DNA of 64,000 nt from Acanthacorydalis orientalis (GCA_034766995.1 CM068314.1:38620708-38684707), one strand, 5' to 3'. Positions 24,496-37,408 are shown, counted from the first letter of the stretch. Notes: generated by a model from the sequence alone, not told the origin. Program-made: numbers and translations.

Positions 24496-27043
24496 TGATA
24501 ACAACCGTTTTATGATAAGCAACCATACATATATATCTAAATTATTTTTTTACTTGTACAAATTAGTTTGCGTGCACAACACATTCTCAACGTGATATAA
24601 TCTTATCAGCAAACGCAACTGTTGAGCTTTTTAAGCTTAATGAACAATCGCACGTTTTATTATAGCACGCTACGTTAATTAGTTATGTTAATTTTTTTTG
24701 TATATACTGGCCAGCTGAGAATTTTCGGTATTGTTCGAACGTGAAACGAATTTTTTTTAAGATTTTTTTAAGCTTGTTCCGTTTATTTTTTTAATGGATT
24801 ATTTCAGAGAAATTATTCAAGTGTATAAAAATTATAGTTTAATAATAAGGATATCTTTATATTTTTATTTTACTTTTATGTGTATTTTCATGTTTCAGTT
24901 TGCAGTTAGATGTTATCATTCAATTTAACATTATATTTTTAATTTAAAGTATATAGAATGTCTTAATCTATATACATACATAAACATTATTACATGTGTA
25001 TTTATAACAATTTTATCAGATTAAGTTGGCTTTGTTGCCTTTTATAATAATAATTTTCTCGTTGTATTCAATTCAGTAATTTTAACAAATTTAAATTAAA
25101 TTTATCTGATAACATATATGACATATATTCATATTAAAAAAAAACATTACAAAATAAATTCCAATTAAATTATGTAACACTCTAACTTTCATTTAAATAC
25201 TTACAAAGTATGTACATTATCCAATTTTAATTATAGATATTTTTGAAAATAATATCAAGAAGATACGCGTTCACGGTAGATAATTATTTACATAAAACTG
25301 AATATAAACATAATAATTTTAGACTCAACTATCTTTTCAATTAAATATCACACATTACATTTTTATAAATAAAATATTCACTCATTCACCAATTTACCTT
25401 TTTATTTTTTTGTATTCAAAAATGTTTAATAAATAATTACTAATCAATAAAGTGCTTTTAAGATTGTGGTATTGCCAGGTAATAGCACAAGAAACAATTA
25501 AAAATATCAATAATCCATTATCAATATTTTAATACAAACAAAATGTTTGGTTTGTAAAGTGAGTGAAAAGTCATTTTTAAAAATAAATTATCTGCAGTAC
25601 TAAAAACTATATTAAAAGTTTAAACTATTTTTATCAGCATAACCAGCAAGAACAGATTTCTATTAGGATAAAAAATCGACTCTAGCATTTGAATTAGTTC
25701 TTTCAACTAACAGGAGTCAAATAACTTATTTTCTATTTAAAAAAACATATTCGTTTAGAATTAGAAATATCCTTATATAATCTTGATTTTTTTAATTAAA
25801 TTTTGAATGTTTTTATTTTGTATAATTGAAAAAGTCTTTAAAACTTTTTTTATGGAAATAAAACGAATTGGTTCATTATGTATACAAATAAAAAAACATA
25901 AACAAACATAAAAAATAAGAAAAAAATTGTAAAAAATATTTTTCTCGCAATTAACAATAAATATTAATGTAAAATAAAATATAAAAGTTACCAACAACTT
26001 ATTTCTTTATTAAATTAAATGTTATATTTAGAAAATGTTTCTGTGATTTTATATATTTTAATGTTTTTATTAACATCATATTTTTTTAAAAAACATCAAA
26101 TATTAATTTTGACGTTTTCATTACCTAAAAATATATTTCATTTTATATGTAACCCGTTAAATAGCTATTCTGAATTCAATTCATTTCTATGTACGAGTTT
26201 ATTTAGAGAGTTTTACCTTACATGTGGACCATTTCATAAGATTTGATAAAAACAATCAATAGAGACCTCAACGACAAGAGAATAACTTCAAATCCAGGTA
26301 CAGAGAGACGAAGCAAATTACAAAGAAATTGATTCATCATTTTAATTAACACAATTTTAAGCCTGAATAAATACAAGACTAATTAAAATAACATATAATG
26401 TAGACGGGAATTATTAATATCATAATACAATAATGAATTAAAATATTGTATTTGGGATTACAAAATACAAGTCTCCTCTATATATTTTAAATTAATATTG
26501 TTTACCAACAATTAAACCAAGAATAAACTTTTTAGAAAATATCAAATTTTCTTGATATATCCATAAAGCAAACTCGTTTTAAGGTTAATGTTTATACGGA
26601 AATACAAAAAAAAATAATCTCTATAAACCTTTACTCCCTAAAATAATGAACTCATTATATCCATGATTGTTATAACCAAATTCCATTTACAAAATAAATT
26701 TTCAATTAGCAGAACGTAATATGTGATTCAAATAATTATAATAAAATATATTTCTATAAATAATTTATTGAAAATATTCAACAAGCTAAATTTCAACACA
26801 ATATACTATCACGATAGTATTATCTATACAATCGATCAAATAACAAAAATTGATGTTAAGATCAGAAGTAACATTTAATATCACAGCGATTTAAAACAAA
26901 TATTTAGAATATTTAATCTTTATAAAGAGAAAAGAAATATTCAAACCAGACAAGTTAAAACTCATATTTTCTATAAGAGAAATAAAACTACATTTTAGTT
27001 AAAGTGCAAAGAAAACGGATAATTTCTATTTTTCTTTTATTAT

Positions 27044-27086
<43 letters not shown>

Positions 27087-27360
27087 TTAATTAAATAAAT
27101 ACGAATATGGGTCCATGTAAAGTATGAAATGATTAATTACTAGTAACAAAAATTGCACAAGAAAAACAATTAATCTATAATCAAAGTTTTATACGGCATT
27201 TCGTAATTTTTAGATCTTCGTATAAATTAAAACGAAATAAGTAAAACACGCCAACGTTTCCAGGTCGTGAAAACAATAAATTCGAAATATACATTAAATT
27301 ATATTTAATTGAAAAACAAACTTCTGTGCAACTTCAATCTTAAGATTTCAATCAATGCCA
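24496..27360. other. AT-rich non-coding DNA
   Basis: No supported gene was seen. The part 24565-24760 is less AT-rich (GCGTGCACAACAC, CACGCTACG, CTGGCCAGCTGAG) but frames are broken. The open frames at 25773-25997 (-) and 26019-26246 (+) are dominated by F, I, L and K codons as expected by chance. Confidence 0.45.
27047..27082. repeat. (TTA)n-(TA)n microsatellite
   Basis: Three TTA units lead into alternating TA. Confidence 0.9.
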
Positions 27361-27420
27361 TTTAATTCGAATGCATAGCGATTAGATAGAGCGAAATACG
27401 AAAACACAGGTGTAGAGTGG

Positions 27421-27428
27421 TATAAATA
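27421..27428 (+). promoter_or_regulatory. Possible TATA box in a GC-richer patch
   Basis: TATAAATA follows GTAGAGTGG and is followed about 25 bases later by TTGCGTCGGTATGCG. The surrounding 27365-27560 is clearly less AT-rich than its flanks. A minus-strand word GGGTTCAAATC at about 27473-27483 also resembles a pol III box B, so a tRNA-derived remnant is an alternative. No open frame was found downstream. Confidence 0.2.
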
Positions 27429-28148
27429 TAGACATTAAAGTTGCGTCGGTATGCGTGTGAAAGGAATACAGAGATTTGAACCCTCCTCCATCCAACCTGT
27501 CACGACTGAGATTGATGTTGACATTGAAGCGATTTAAGTAATCTACACTTCTCAAAATGTTCCGGTTCTCAGATTGAACGTTTCTTGTTTAACGAAATTA
27601 ACTTTAACAAAAAAAGTGTGTTTAGGAAATGAACGCTAATTGTTTCAGATTTATAAACTATCCGGATAATTACGAATGGAATAAATAGCAAGTGACTATT
27701 TTTGAATAAATATATATTCTCTAAATGATATTAAAAGTCATTTATCAAAATGTATATACATTTCTATTCATTTTTACATACTGAATGATTTTTTTTTGTT
27801 TGACATTGATTATTTCGTTACATTAACTATAAACATACACAAAAAAAATTTTCTTTAAAAATAACTCACTGGTAATTTTCCAAGCATTAAAATGTATTCA
27901 AGAATATTTTGTAGTTCATTGAATTATTATTTTAAAATATTTGTTTTGATATTCTTATTTCTTTTCCGAATTAATTTGTCTTTTTTAAAGTAAATATTAT
28001 TTAAATTTTGAGATAGTCACCTGTATATATTCATGAATTCGAATATTCATATATGTATTTTAATACAATACGTTATTTATCTTTACCTCCATCATCTCAA
28101 CCTCTCTAGACAGAGAGAGAGAAGTGAATCAATTGAATGTGACGGTTT

Positions 28149-28375
28149 TCAGAAAGTAGCTACAAATAAAGTATAATATAGGAGAAAGCATTGTATTATC
28201 ATGTGTACTCCAAAGTATGTAATCTCTCCGTCAGCATAAATAGAGATGAAATATAGAACTTGTTGATGACACAATGTGTATTCGCAGTAGGAACATTTTT
28301 GAATGCAAATCGATATCAACTGTCCGTCTAAGTTTCCTGATCTTACAGCTGCCAATTCCTTTCTATGAGAATATT
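28149..28375 (-). CDS. Possible exon of an unidentified gene
   Basis: A minus-strand frame reads ELAAVRSGNLDGQLISICIQ, then KCSYCEYTLCHQQ, and continues to a stop at 28149. Codon use is mixed and GC is well above the flanks. Upstream of the frame is TATTCTCATAG, a passable splice acceptor (AG at about 28367). A possible donor GTTCTA follows CATCAACAA. The four closely spaced cysteines might bind metal, but I recognise no family. The methionine at 28353-28355 could alternatively be a start, giving 68 residues. It could also be part of an old element. Confidence 0.3.
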
Positions 28376-28706
28376 TGAAGTCAAAAGTTTATGTCAACAC
28401 ATCTCATATCAACTGGAATTGAAACCATATATCTCTGAAGAATTTCATTCGAATGATATAGGTATATTGCAAGGAATTATTGTCAATTTCATATCTGAAT
28501 AATTACAATGTATCGGGTATGATGAAAACCACTGAACAAATATTATTATTTAAAAAAATATGTATAAATTAATTGATTTTTTGTCGTCTTTCTACTGAAC
28601 TTGTTTCATTTTTATTCAATACAGTTCTCCGCAGTAACTCTCATTATCATCGCATTCCAATTAATCTTTCTCCCTCACTCATTGGCTTTCTCTGTCTCTC
28701 TGTCTA

Positions 28707-28710
<4 letters not shown>

Positions 28711-28758
<48 letters not shown>

Positions 28759-28782
28759 ATGTGAGTGTGTATGTGTGTGTGG
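28711..28782. repeat. (TA)n-(TG)n compound microsatellite
   Basis: About 40 bases of TA followed by about 30 bases of TG-rich sequence. Confidence 0.95.
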
Positions 28783-29098
28783 AAAGAAAAATAAATCCTA
28801 AAAAAAGATAATAACCAATAAATAAAAAGAAAGCGATTTATATAATGATTGCAATGAGGTAACCGCTCATCACGAATGAAAAAAAACATATTATCGTTAA
28901 AGCAAAAAACAGTAAAAAATGAAGATTATTTATGTATATAAATTCTAAGATTAACGCTCATAAATACTCAACAGAAAGAAAAGCAAGTAGACGTAAAATA
29001 AAATAACTTCATCGATTCTTTTTAGTATTAGCCTTAAGTACGTTAATCGATATAAGTATTATATAAAATTGTAAGGATATGTAATAAAATAATTTTAT

Positions 29099-29118
29099 AC
29101 ACACACACACACAGATAT

Positions 29119-29163
<45 letters not shown>

Positions 29164-29192
29164 AGATAGATAGAGAGAGAGATAGATATAGA
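29099..29192. repeat. (CA)n-(TA)n-(GATA)n compound microsatellite
   Basis: ACACAC, then TACATACATA, alternating TA, and finally GATAGATAGAGAGAGAGATAG units. Confidence 0.95.
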
Positions 29193-29222
29193 TAAGTGAA
29201 TAAATAATTAAAGCTGAACGGG

Positions 29223-29228
<6 letters not shown>

Positions 29229-29277
<49 letters not shown>

Positions 29278-29285
29278 ATATATAC
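29229..29285. repeat. (TA)n microsatellite
   Basis: About 55 bases of alternating TA with one phase slip. Confidence 0.95.
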
Positions 29286-29689
29286 TGACATGATAAATCT
29301 GTGGTAAAATGGATATATGGAGGTTGATATATATTTTTTTCGCAAATTAGTTTATACGAGGCATTTACACTTTTCAGTTACCTTGAGAACAAAACGAATA
29401 ACTTTAAAGCAAACTTGACACTTGAGAACTTAAATTTGAATAATATTACATTTCTGTTTGCTCACGTACACTTGTTATGTTTTCTTTGAACAAATAAGAT
29501 TTGTGAACACAGTTCCTTGTATTAAATGTAATCATTTGAAACATTCGTCTTACAAATGCATTATTAAATATATAACGCTCTATGCAGGCAACTTAATGTA
29601 CAAATGTGTTATATATTTGAATACTAAAAAAGAAAAGATATAGCACTCGTACAATTTCATAACGTTATAATGATTGGAATAATATCATA

Positions 29690-29930
29690 TAACTAGTATA
29701 TAGCCCATAAAAAAATGACGAGAAAAGGGAAAGAATACAATGAAAAAACTGTTTATTGATTTTTAGAACATAATATATTTAAACATAAAAAATATCTAAC
29801 AACGAAACTTAATGAATTAAACTTGAAACCTATGAGCTGACAAAGCAAACATTTCTCGTCACCACAGATACTCCACCACAGTCACTTTATCCGCAGGACA
29901 AAGTGATGAGGAATGTGAGTTTTTATATAT
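29690..29930. repeat. Dispersed repeat, copy B
   Basis: Same orientation and order of blocks as copy A at 15925-16135, and a longer hairpin. The arms AACATTTCTCGTCAC (29848-29862) and GTGATGAGGAATG (about 29902-29914) enclose about 40 extra bases including CCACAGATACTCCACCACAG. Several arm changes differ from copy A while pairing is largely kept. A less AT-rich stretch continues to about 30450 and may be part of the same element. Confidence 0.6.
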
Positions 29931-30625
29931 AAAAAAATAATATAACAATTTGTTTTACCCGCAATGAATATTTTGAAAATTAACTATTTAATTAAAAATA
30001 AAAGATATCATTTTTTCTTTTTATTAGATTACTCAATTTTTCAGTAATTTATTAAATATTTATAAGACGTTTATACAAAATTACAAATTTATACATTTTG
30101 TAAAATTTGATCTCTTCTTAGTGCTAATAAACAATAAAGATTCAAGTTAACATAAAATCAGGTTTCAATTGCATTCTGCATCAACGACATCTTCAATTAA
30201 ACTATCTCTTACTAGCCTATTTCGTTCGCTTGGTTTCTCGTTACACCTATATTAAATGCAACGAGAATGTACCACCCGGAAATGCTCCGATTACTACATA
30301 CAAATTTGATGACACTCCGTGCTCTTAATCGTGGCTTTTACAGTTAAGCACCATTAAGTACATTCACAATGCTTTGACAATCTTACAACAAAGAAAATAG
30401 ATTCTTTGACATTTTACAACCAGTAGTGAATACGTCATTGTTCTCATTTAAATAACCAATAGTTTCTTGCTCAAAGATTTTTTTTCATTTACATATGACG
30501 AAAAAAAATGATTTATAACACTTTTTAATACTATCGAAGATTATTAACTTTATAAAAAATATAAATATTAATTAAAAAGTTTTTTGAAAGAACAAATATA
30601 TTTCTAGAAGTTATGAATAATACAA
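29931..30625. other. Non-coding DNA with a GC-richer centre
   Basis: 30170-30360 is markedly less AT-rich (GAGAATGTACCACCCGGAAA, CACTCCGTGCTCTTAATCG) but all frames are interrupted within about 30 codons. It could be the body of the repeat that ends at 29690. Confidence 0.35.
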
Positions 30626-30629
30626 AAAT

Positions 30630-31230
30630 TTAGTTCATACATAGAAAAAAATTTTATAAGTTATATTTGCGGTTTTTGTTTTCTGAATTCTAACTTTATT
30701 TTTTTTCAATTAAAGTGTCGTTTCATCGTGTTCATCTTAATATCATTTTAAAGTGCCTTTTTCTATCTGTTTTTTAATAAAATTAACTTTGGTTTTATTA
30801 TTAATTTTGCTCCAAATTAGGTTATTGAATTAAAAATGTAAAAGAAGCAAATAAGAATATTTTTTGTATGAATTTAAAACTGGTGGTAAAGTAGTAGAAA
30901 CTGTTCATAAACTAAACGATTATCTTGGTGTGGGTACTGTTAAAGAACGTACGTTGCCTGGTGGTCTCAAAAATTTCGTGCTGAGGACGAGAGACCTAAT
31001 GATAAAGAAGGTCACGGGCGTTCTTCTTCAATTCATAACGATCAACCAAAGGCGTTAGTTGAATCAGAACCACGCACAACAATTGAAGAGCTTACACAAA
31101 TTAAGACATTAGTCATCTAACAGCACTGGACCACTTAAAACAGCTAAGAAAATCAAAAAAGCTTCACAAATGGGTGCCGCGCGAACTGAACAGAAACCAA
31201 TAAACCGCAATTATGTTTCTACCAACCTAA
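30630..31230 (+). mobile_element. Internally deleted mariner, Hsmar1-like (cecropia-type), copy 1
   Basis: The right end TTTCTACCAACCTAA followed by TA is the inverted form of the Hsmar1-type terminus TTAGGTTGGT. The left region keeps TTTGCGGTTTTTG, as in that family, though its outermost bases are degraded. Between them lies the transposase N-terminus: YEFKTGGKVVETVHKLNDYL, GVGTVKERT, then after a +1 change WWSQKFRAEDERPND and DQPKALVESEPRTTIEEL, then after another change LDHLKQLRKSKKLHKWVPRE. This is the two-part helix-turn-helix region. The catalytic domain is wholly missing and the sequence jumps to the 3' end. It cannot transpose itself. Confidence 0.8.
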
Positions 31231-31590
31231 TAATAAAGATTTTACCGATACTTTTACGAAATAGAATAAATATAATAGTTCTGAACAAAAAAATAACTTC
31301 TTATATCATAAAAAAAAATATCAAAATACTATACATTTGTATAGTATACAGATCTGTTTTATCATAAATTTAAATCTAAAAGATAATAATCTAATTGTAG
31401 TGTAATAAGCTAATTATGTGTTTCAGGTCTTGTTTATCGCCACTGTATACTTAGTTTATTCTATTTTAGAAAAAAACAAAATCAATTCAATTTATCTTAA
31501 GATGGCCTAAATATAGAAAAATATCGAAATGTAGCAAATACTTCCAAAAAACAAACAGAATACTAGAAAAATATACAGATACATATGTAC

Positions 31591-31593
<3 letters not shown>

Positions 31594-31671
<78 letters not shown>
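31594..31671. repeat. (TA)n microsatellite
   Basis: About 78 bases of TA with one AAATA interruption. Confidence 0.95.
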
Positions 31672-31675
<4 letters not shown>

Positions 31676-32111
31676 GCCTGATATAAGTTAGATTCCTATT
31701 AAACAAAATATTTTGTTAATTTCCATTCAGTACACAATCTCAATATTAAATTTTGTATAAAATACATTGAAACCAAATAAACAAATCAAAATAAATCGTA
31801 AACAACACTTGCAGACATTTTTCCAATATCTTTGATATATTTTGTACGGCCTAGTCAAATTGAATATATACGTTTATGTCACTAAAACATATTCTGATAT
31901 TTTCAAAAATAAAACAACAAAAATATTTTACAAATTTTTTTACATATTATTATTCAAAACAATCATTTTAAATATAAATACTTTATATTTAGTTGATCAA
32001 TTTATACAAAAAAGCTAATTGCAGTTAATTGAAACTAATTATTATTGAAACAGTTTTTCATTAAATTGGATAATATATTAATTAGTATTTATTATTTTCA
32101 TCGTTATCACA

Positions 32112-32114
32112 TAA

Positions 32115-32192
<78 letters not shown>
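32112..32192. repeat. (CA)n-(TA)n microsatellite
   Basis: Short ACACACAC then about 70 bases of TA. Confidence 0.95.
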
Positions 32193-32196
<4 letters not shown>

Positions 32197-32833
32197 ACTA
32201 TAATTTAAATTAAGTTTAATGCATGAAAGTTAATACTTCCGTAACATAAAAAACAATTTATTATCACATTTCAATAAAACTGTTAGTATGTACACGAAAA
32301 GCTTTATATAATTTAATGCATATAAAACGTTTTATTACCCTTTTTGTATTCATCTGCATGAATAAACAAGTATTGTTTATCAAGTGTACAAAAAAAAAAT
32401 ATCAAAGTACGTGCTATAAGTAAATAGACTATTTATTTTAACTGAACTTTTTTATGAATTTTATGTTTAACGTTTCGACAATGTATCGGTAATAAATTAA
32501 ATCCTTTTTTATCGCCAACAGTTTATTGAATTAAGTACTTATTTTTGTTTTGAACGTTTCGAACAAGATTTTATGTTTTTACCAGGATACTAATGAATTC
32601 GCAGTTAGTTTAGCAATATTTATACAAATCAGTTGACTCTAATGATATCTCTACAGTTTAAAAACATGAACTTTTAAAACCTTTCAATATCTTTAAATCC
32701 CTGCTATTGTTTTGTAACCAATTCAACTTTTCATTTATATTTTATTGTTAATAACAAATTTATTTTTAATATCAGTTTATATCTCTTCCTTTTTTATGCT
32801 TTGTCTTGATATTTGTTTATATATAGTGTATAC

Positions 32834-32836
<3 letters not shown>

Positions 32837-32890
<54 letters not shown>

Positions 32891-32898
32891 CGTGTGTA
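32837..32898. repeat. (TA)n-(TG)n compound microsatellite
   Basis: About 38 bases of TA followed by about 24 bases of TG. Confidence 0.95.
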
Positions 32899-33722
32899 CA
32901 ATCAATTAAAACATTTAAATATTTAATAATAAATCAATTAAAATCATACTATATTATTTAATGTGTTGATAGACAAATTAGATTAGTGTCCAATTAAATT
33001 CACTCTTGGATTCATAATTAATAATTTACTTTTATGATAATTTTATTTTTACACATTTTACACAAACTTGATATAATTTTTGCAATAGACTAACATTTGC
33101 TATAAAATTTCAGAATGCTACTGAATCTAAAATTGTAATTAATTGTCTCTTATATCTGTTTAGTATAATAATAAAAAATAATCCAATATTTTTAATATTA
33201 TATTGTATATAGCTTATATATATATATATATATATATAAATAGTTTGTAATGATTTTCTCATTTTAAATAAAACTATGTCTATAAATAAAATAAAACAAT
33301 TTTATATACGATTACTTTAATTTAAAAATATTTTCAAGTGTTACCCTTACGAAAAAAAATAATTAAAATATTAAATTTATTCGAATATTAAAGTACAATT
33401 TTCAAAGAAAAGTATTTCGAAATTAAATAATTTCTATTGAATATATTCAGTTATCTATGCAAAATATAAAACTGCATACAACTCACTTTTTATATATTTG
33501 AAATCAACATATTTTTGGTTAAAATGAACGAGTACTCAATGTGACATTCTGATAAGTAAATATCATTTTCATGTGTTTTATATAAGAAAGAAACACTTTT
33601 TTTCTTCATTCGTGTACGGCAGCATATTGTTCTTTCATAACAAATATTCGCGTTTTGCTAAAGTGATCTCGTATGCATGCACAACTCAAGAATATAAAAC
33701 GTGTGACTTTATCTCATGTCGA

Positions 33723-33824
33723 TCTCGCATGGGAAATCTCAAAGGCACGCTTGAAATCATGCGGCAAAAAATCGAATTACAAAAATCTGCCGCGACCGAA
33801 ATAAAGAACTATATGTACTTTTAG
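33723..33824 (+). CDS. Possible first coding exon, unidentified
   Basis: The last third of an open frame (33573-33824) changes character. From an ATG near 33729 it reads MGNLKGTLEIMRQKIELQKS, then AATEIKNYMYF and a stop. The base composition is much less AT-rich, the codons are mixed, and the heptad-like spacing of L, I and M suggests a short coiled coil. A GT at about 33814 (TATATGTACT) could be a splice donor, making the last residues intronic. No family is recognised. The upstream part of the frame is low-complexity and probably not coding. Confidence 0.3.
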   Translation, partial: SRMGNLKGTLEIMRQKIELQKSAATEIKNYMYF

Positions 33825-33829
33825 ACACT

Positions 33830-36150
33830 GGAGTTTACTTCATGCAGTAGCGTCGACAATGTTATGTTGAATGAACTTTTTATATAATTTAGACACTTTC
33901 TTTATTTCATGAACGCAACTGCATATCCGATTATAAACATTTAGAACTAAAATAGATTGTATACTTGACTAATCAAACCTCTGATCAGTGACACGTATCT
34001 TAATTCGACTTTGCTAATGTTCTCTTTCAATATAATGTTTATTTAGAAAATATAGTTGTATTGTTTAAATAAATCTAAAATTGAAATTCAAGTATTTTCA
34101 GAAAATAATTGGTTCTCCCCAGCCCTTTAAATGGCGATAACTTTGAAAATCGGACAGAAAGAAGGATTGATTCTATTTATATTATTATGTAGATATCTTT
34201 TGATTAAAAATTGTTAAATAAAAATAGTATCAATCATCAAACTCATAAATGAGCAACCATAGTGCAATAAAATAAACTTCTTATTAATAACAAAAATAAA
34301 ATTTGTATATAGTTTAAGCAATTATTTTAGTATATTTTATGTTATCGACATAAAATAACAAATTTCAAAAAGTAAAATATCAATAGACAAGCTTTAACTG
34401 CTTGAAGTTATTTAAATATCGCAAATACAAATTAACTATAGTTATTAATAATAAATTAGTTCTTTATCGTGAGTTCTAAACAATTTCGTATTATTTTTCC
34501 TAAATATAAAGTAAAACACAAAAAAGAGAAATAAATTAATAAAATGTATGTATATATATAAACGTAATCACAATAAATATCCAAAATAAGAATATTTAAA
34601 ATTATCTCAATTTTTCAAACACTGACTATCTATTCATTAAGTCATGAAAACATTTAATTAAGAATCTCTTTAATTGTTATCATAGTTTGGTACATGAGTC
34701 AACTACTAATCTTTCTTCTGCAAACTGCATTCTTAAAACAAGTCCACAACTTATAGTTCAAAATTAGATACAAGGTCAGTCAAATATCCTTGTAAATTTA
34801 GAAACTTGAATCATAGTTTTTGTATTCTAATGATTAAAATTAAACTGATGTATTTTGAAATGTTTATGATTAAACTGAAAATATTGTTTAAAAAATTAAT
34901 AATATTCTATAAAATTTTCGATTTTTATCAAATATTTCTTTCTAACTTACTACTGTAATAAATTTTATGACAGACATCAGTTTCAACGAGTTATTAAATT
35001 TTTTAGGATATAAAATTTTACTTCGCTCTAATATTAAATTCTAATAACATTTTGATAATAAATTTTATTGTTTTCTAGTAAAATTCCGCCTCGCCTAATT
35101 TAATACAAACTTTATTTGATAACGTATTTTGTATCTTTGTACTATTTATTCTGAATAATTGAATTATTTTAGCTTATATGTAATATAATTAAACCATAAA
35201 ACTGTATTTACTGAATACCGGGAAGAAATGTATTTAATTTCTAATTCTTTTATACAGTAAATTTTTTAAATTATTTTAAGTTTTAGTAACATTTTTAAAA
35301 TATTTATATAAAAAGTAATGAAATTTTATTTATTATGTTATAACGCCGCAAGCTGAGTGCCATGCTAAATTAATTTACTTTATATTGTATCTTAATATGT
35401 CATTCTTTTCCTTAATTTTCAATTAATATCTTAAAATATGATAAGTATGGAACTGTTTAATTATGTTGACAATAATTGCATGTATTAAAGGTAATTATTG
35501 GGTGTCAAGACAATTAATTGAACTATATTACTAATTGACAATACATTTTTAATTAATTTGACATTCATAAGATTAAACTTACAATTAATTTTGTCCTTGG
35601 GTCAAAATATTTTATAAGTTTAGATTGTAATTATTATAAAATAATTTAAATAAAAGATAAGAATACATTATTTAAAATTATAAGAAATGATCTACCTGGT
35701 CCATTACAATAATAATAATAATTACAAAATGCACCTGTTTAGGACATCAAATCTGGCAGCAAGGATTCTAAAAAGAAACAAATTCGTTATTTGTTACTGA
35801 TTCCGTTCTTTAATCTAAGATTGAAGTATTTTACTAGTAAAGGTAGTGAATTTATCATGCAAAAATTCAATTCATTCTAAATATTAGAGCCTCTATAAAA
35901 AAATTAACATTGACCCGCCAACTTTTTATAATTGACATATTTAATATTAGACGAATGATCATTATTTTTAAAAATGGAAGAAGTTATTCTAAGATAAACT
36001 TCTGGCCTCATTGAAAAAGCCACAAATGAATTAAATATAGAACCCAACATTGATAATTTTCTTCTATCCTCTAATTTTTTTACAGTCAAGTTATTTAATT
36101 ATTTTAGTCAAGCTCTCCAAACTGAAATATATCTTTATAAGTATTATAAA
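33830..36150. other. AT-rich non-coding DNA
   Basis: No gene was seen. Slightly GC-richer words occur at 34115-34165 (CCCCAGCCCTTTAAATGGCG) and 35343-35365 (AACGCCGCAAGCTGAGTGCC) without open frames. Confidence 0.5.
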
Positions 36151-36156
36151 TATTAC

Positions 36157-36202
36157 TATATATAAATATATGTATATATATATATATGAAAATAGATGTA
36201 TG

Positions 36203-36252
<50 letters not shown>

Positions 36253-36254
36253 TT
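36157..36254. repeat. (TA)n-(TATG)n microsatellite
   Basis: Interrupted TA, TATGTATG, then about 45 bases of uninterrupted TA. Confidence 0.95.
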
Positions 36255-37110
36255 TACAAGCATCTAACTGTAATACATCCAGCTGTCCAAAGAACAATAA
36301 TGTTATTTCATAAATATTAGCTTAATGATACCAAATCCTTACAACATATGCATACAAGGCGAGGTATACTGTGATATTAAAAAATCACTCAAATGTGTCT
36401 CGAAGCGGAAAAGTTTACAGACCACTGTTATAGATTATCATATAAAATTATTTTTCAGTGTTTTCAATATTCTTGATATAACAATTTAAATTTTCATTTC
36501 TTTTTTCATCTAGAATTCAAATAAAAGCAATATTCAAACTACCTTCCTTCAATTCTAAATTATTTTTCAGCAAATTTTTTTTGTTAGTTAACACTCTCTT
36601 CATTCTTATATTAAATAAGTTGTTGAAAAATTACAAATATTCATAGTTAATGCTTGAACTTTCATTTTCATAAAGTAAAAAAAACAATACATTTATCCAC
36701 ACATAATATTTTTTTGGCATTTAGATTACAATTATATCCTTGAACATTTAAATATATTTCACAAGGTTAAAGAAGTTTGTACGTATGACGAGTCATTAAC
36801 TAATACCTTCGTTCTTTTCAGTGATATAACATTTGTACATTTTATATTTTTCACATAAATACATAATTTTTTCTTTAAGTTACGCTACTGTCCATTACCC
36901 AACTAACACGATTTTATTTATCTTTTCAAGCAATCTTTACAATCACCTTGTTTTAACACGTCAAATACAGAAACTGTTTTTGTTATACTCACAGTCTAGA
37001 TTTTCAGCGGATATACTTTTTGGCTACTATAACGGCTGCTTGTGTATTACATAAATAAAGGATTATTTAAAAAGCAGATGGAAAATTTCTTAGTATTTTT
37101 ACTTAAATAA
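36255..37110. other. AT-rich non-coding DNA
   Basis: Nothing gene-like was seen. The 73-residue frame at 36833-37054 is hydrophobic but has no start context or family resemblance. Confidence 0.5.
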
Positions 37111-37119
37111 TATATAAGA

Positions 37120-37157
37120 GAATATCTTCATATATTTGAGAATATATGAAGATATTC
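37120..37157. repeat. Perfect 17-bp hairpin with TGAG loop
   Basis: GAATATCTTCATATATT (37120-37136) is followed by TGAG and its exact reverse complement (37141-37157). It is isolated from any recognised element and is not a simple repeat. Confidence 0.9.
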
Positions 37158-37368
37158 GATGAATGTGTATGTGCGTGCATGTGTGTATGTGATTGCATGT
37201 ATGTATGTGTTATGTTATTAAACCCTCTAAAAAAAACACAAAGAATAATATAAATAGACCATTAGAATATTTTACTACTTCTTGAAAAATTTAATATTTT
37301 CATAGGAGAGACTTTATCCCGTACTATTAATGTCTACATTAGTGTTTGTATGCATACTGTAAATGTAT

Positions 37369-37408
37369 GTGTGAACGAGTATGAACGAGTGTGAACCAGT
37401 GTGAACGT
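37369..37408. repeat. 10-bp minisatellite, four units
   Basis: Four tandem units close to GTGTGAACGA. The variants are GTATGAACGA, GTGTGAACCA and GTGTGAACGT. They pass into TATG tetranucleotides and a (TA)n tract. Confidence 0.85.

Larger units (their letters stand above)
31672..33560. other. AT-rich non-coding DNA
   Basis: No gene was seen. Two long TA arrays are listed separately. AACGTTTCGA-type words recur at about 32470 and 32555. Confidence 0.5.

Noticed and set aside
25773..26246. Hydrophobic open frames on both strands
   Set aside because: Composition is that of AT-rich chance reading (F, I, L, K), without start context or splice signals.
27360..27500. tRNA gene suspected from a GGGTTCAAATC word
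   Set aside because: No matching box A, acceptor stem or anticodon arm could be assembled on that strand.
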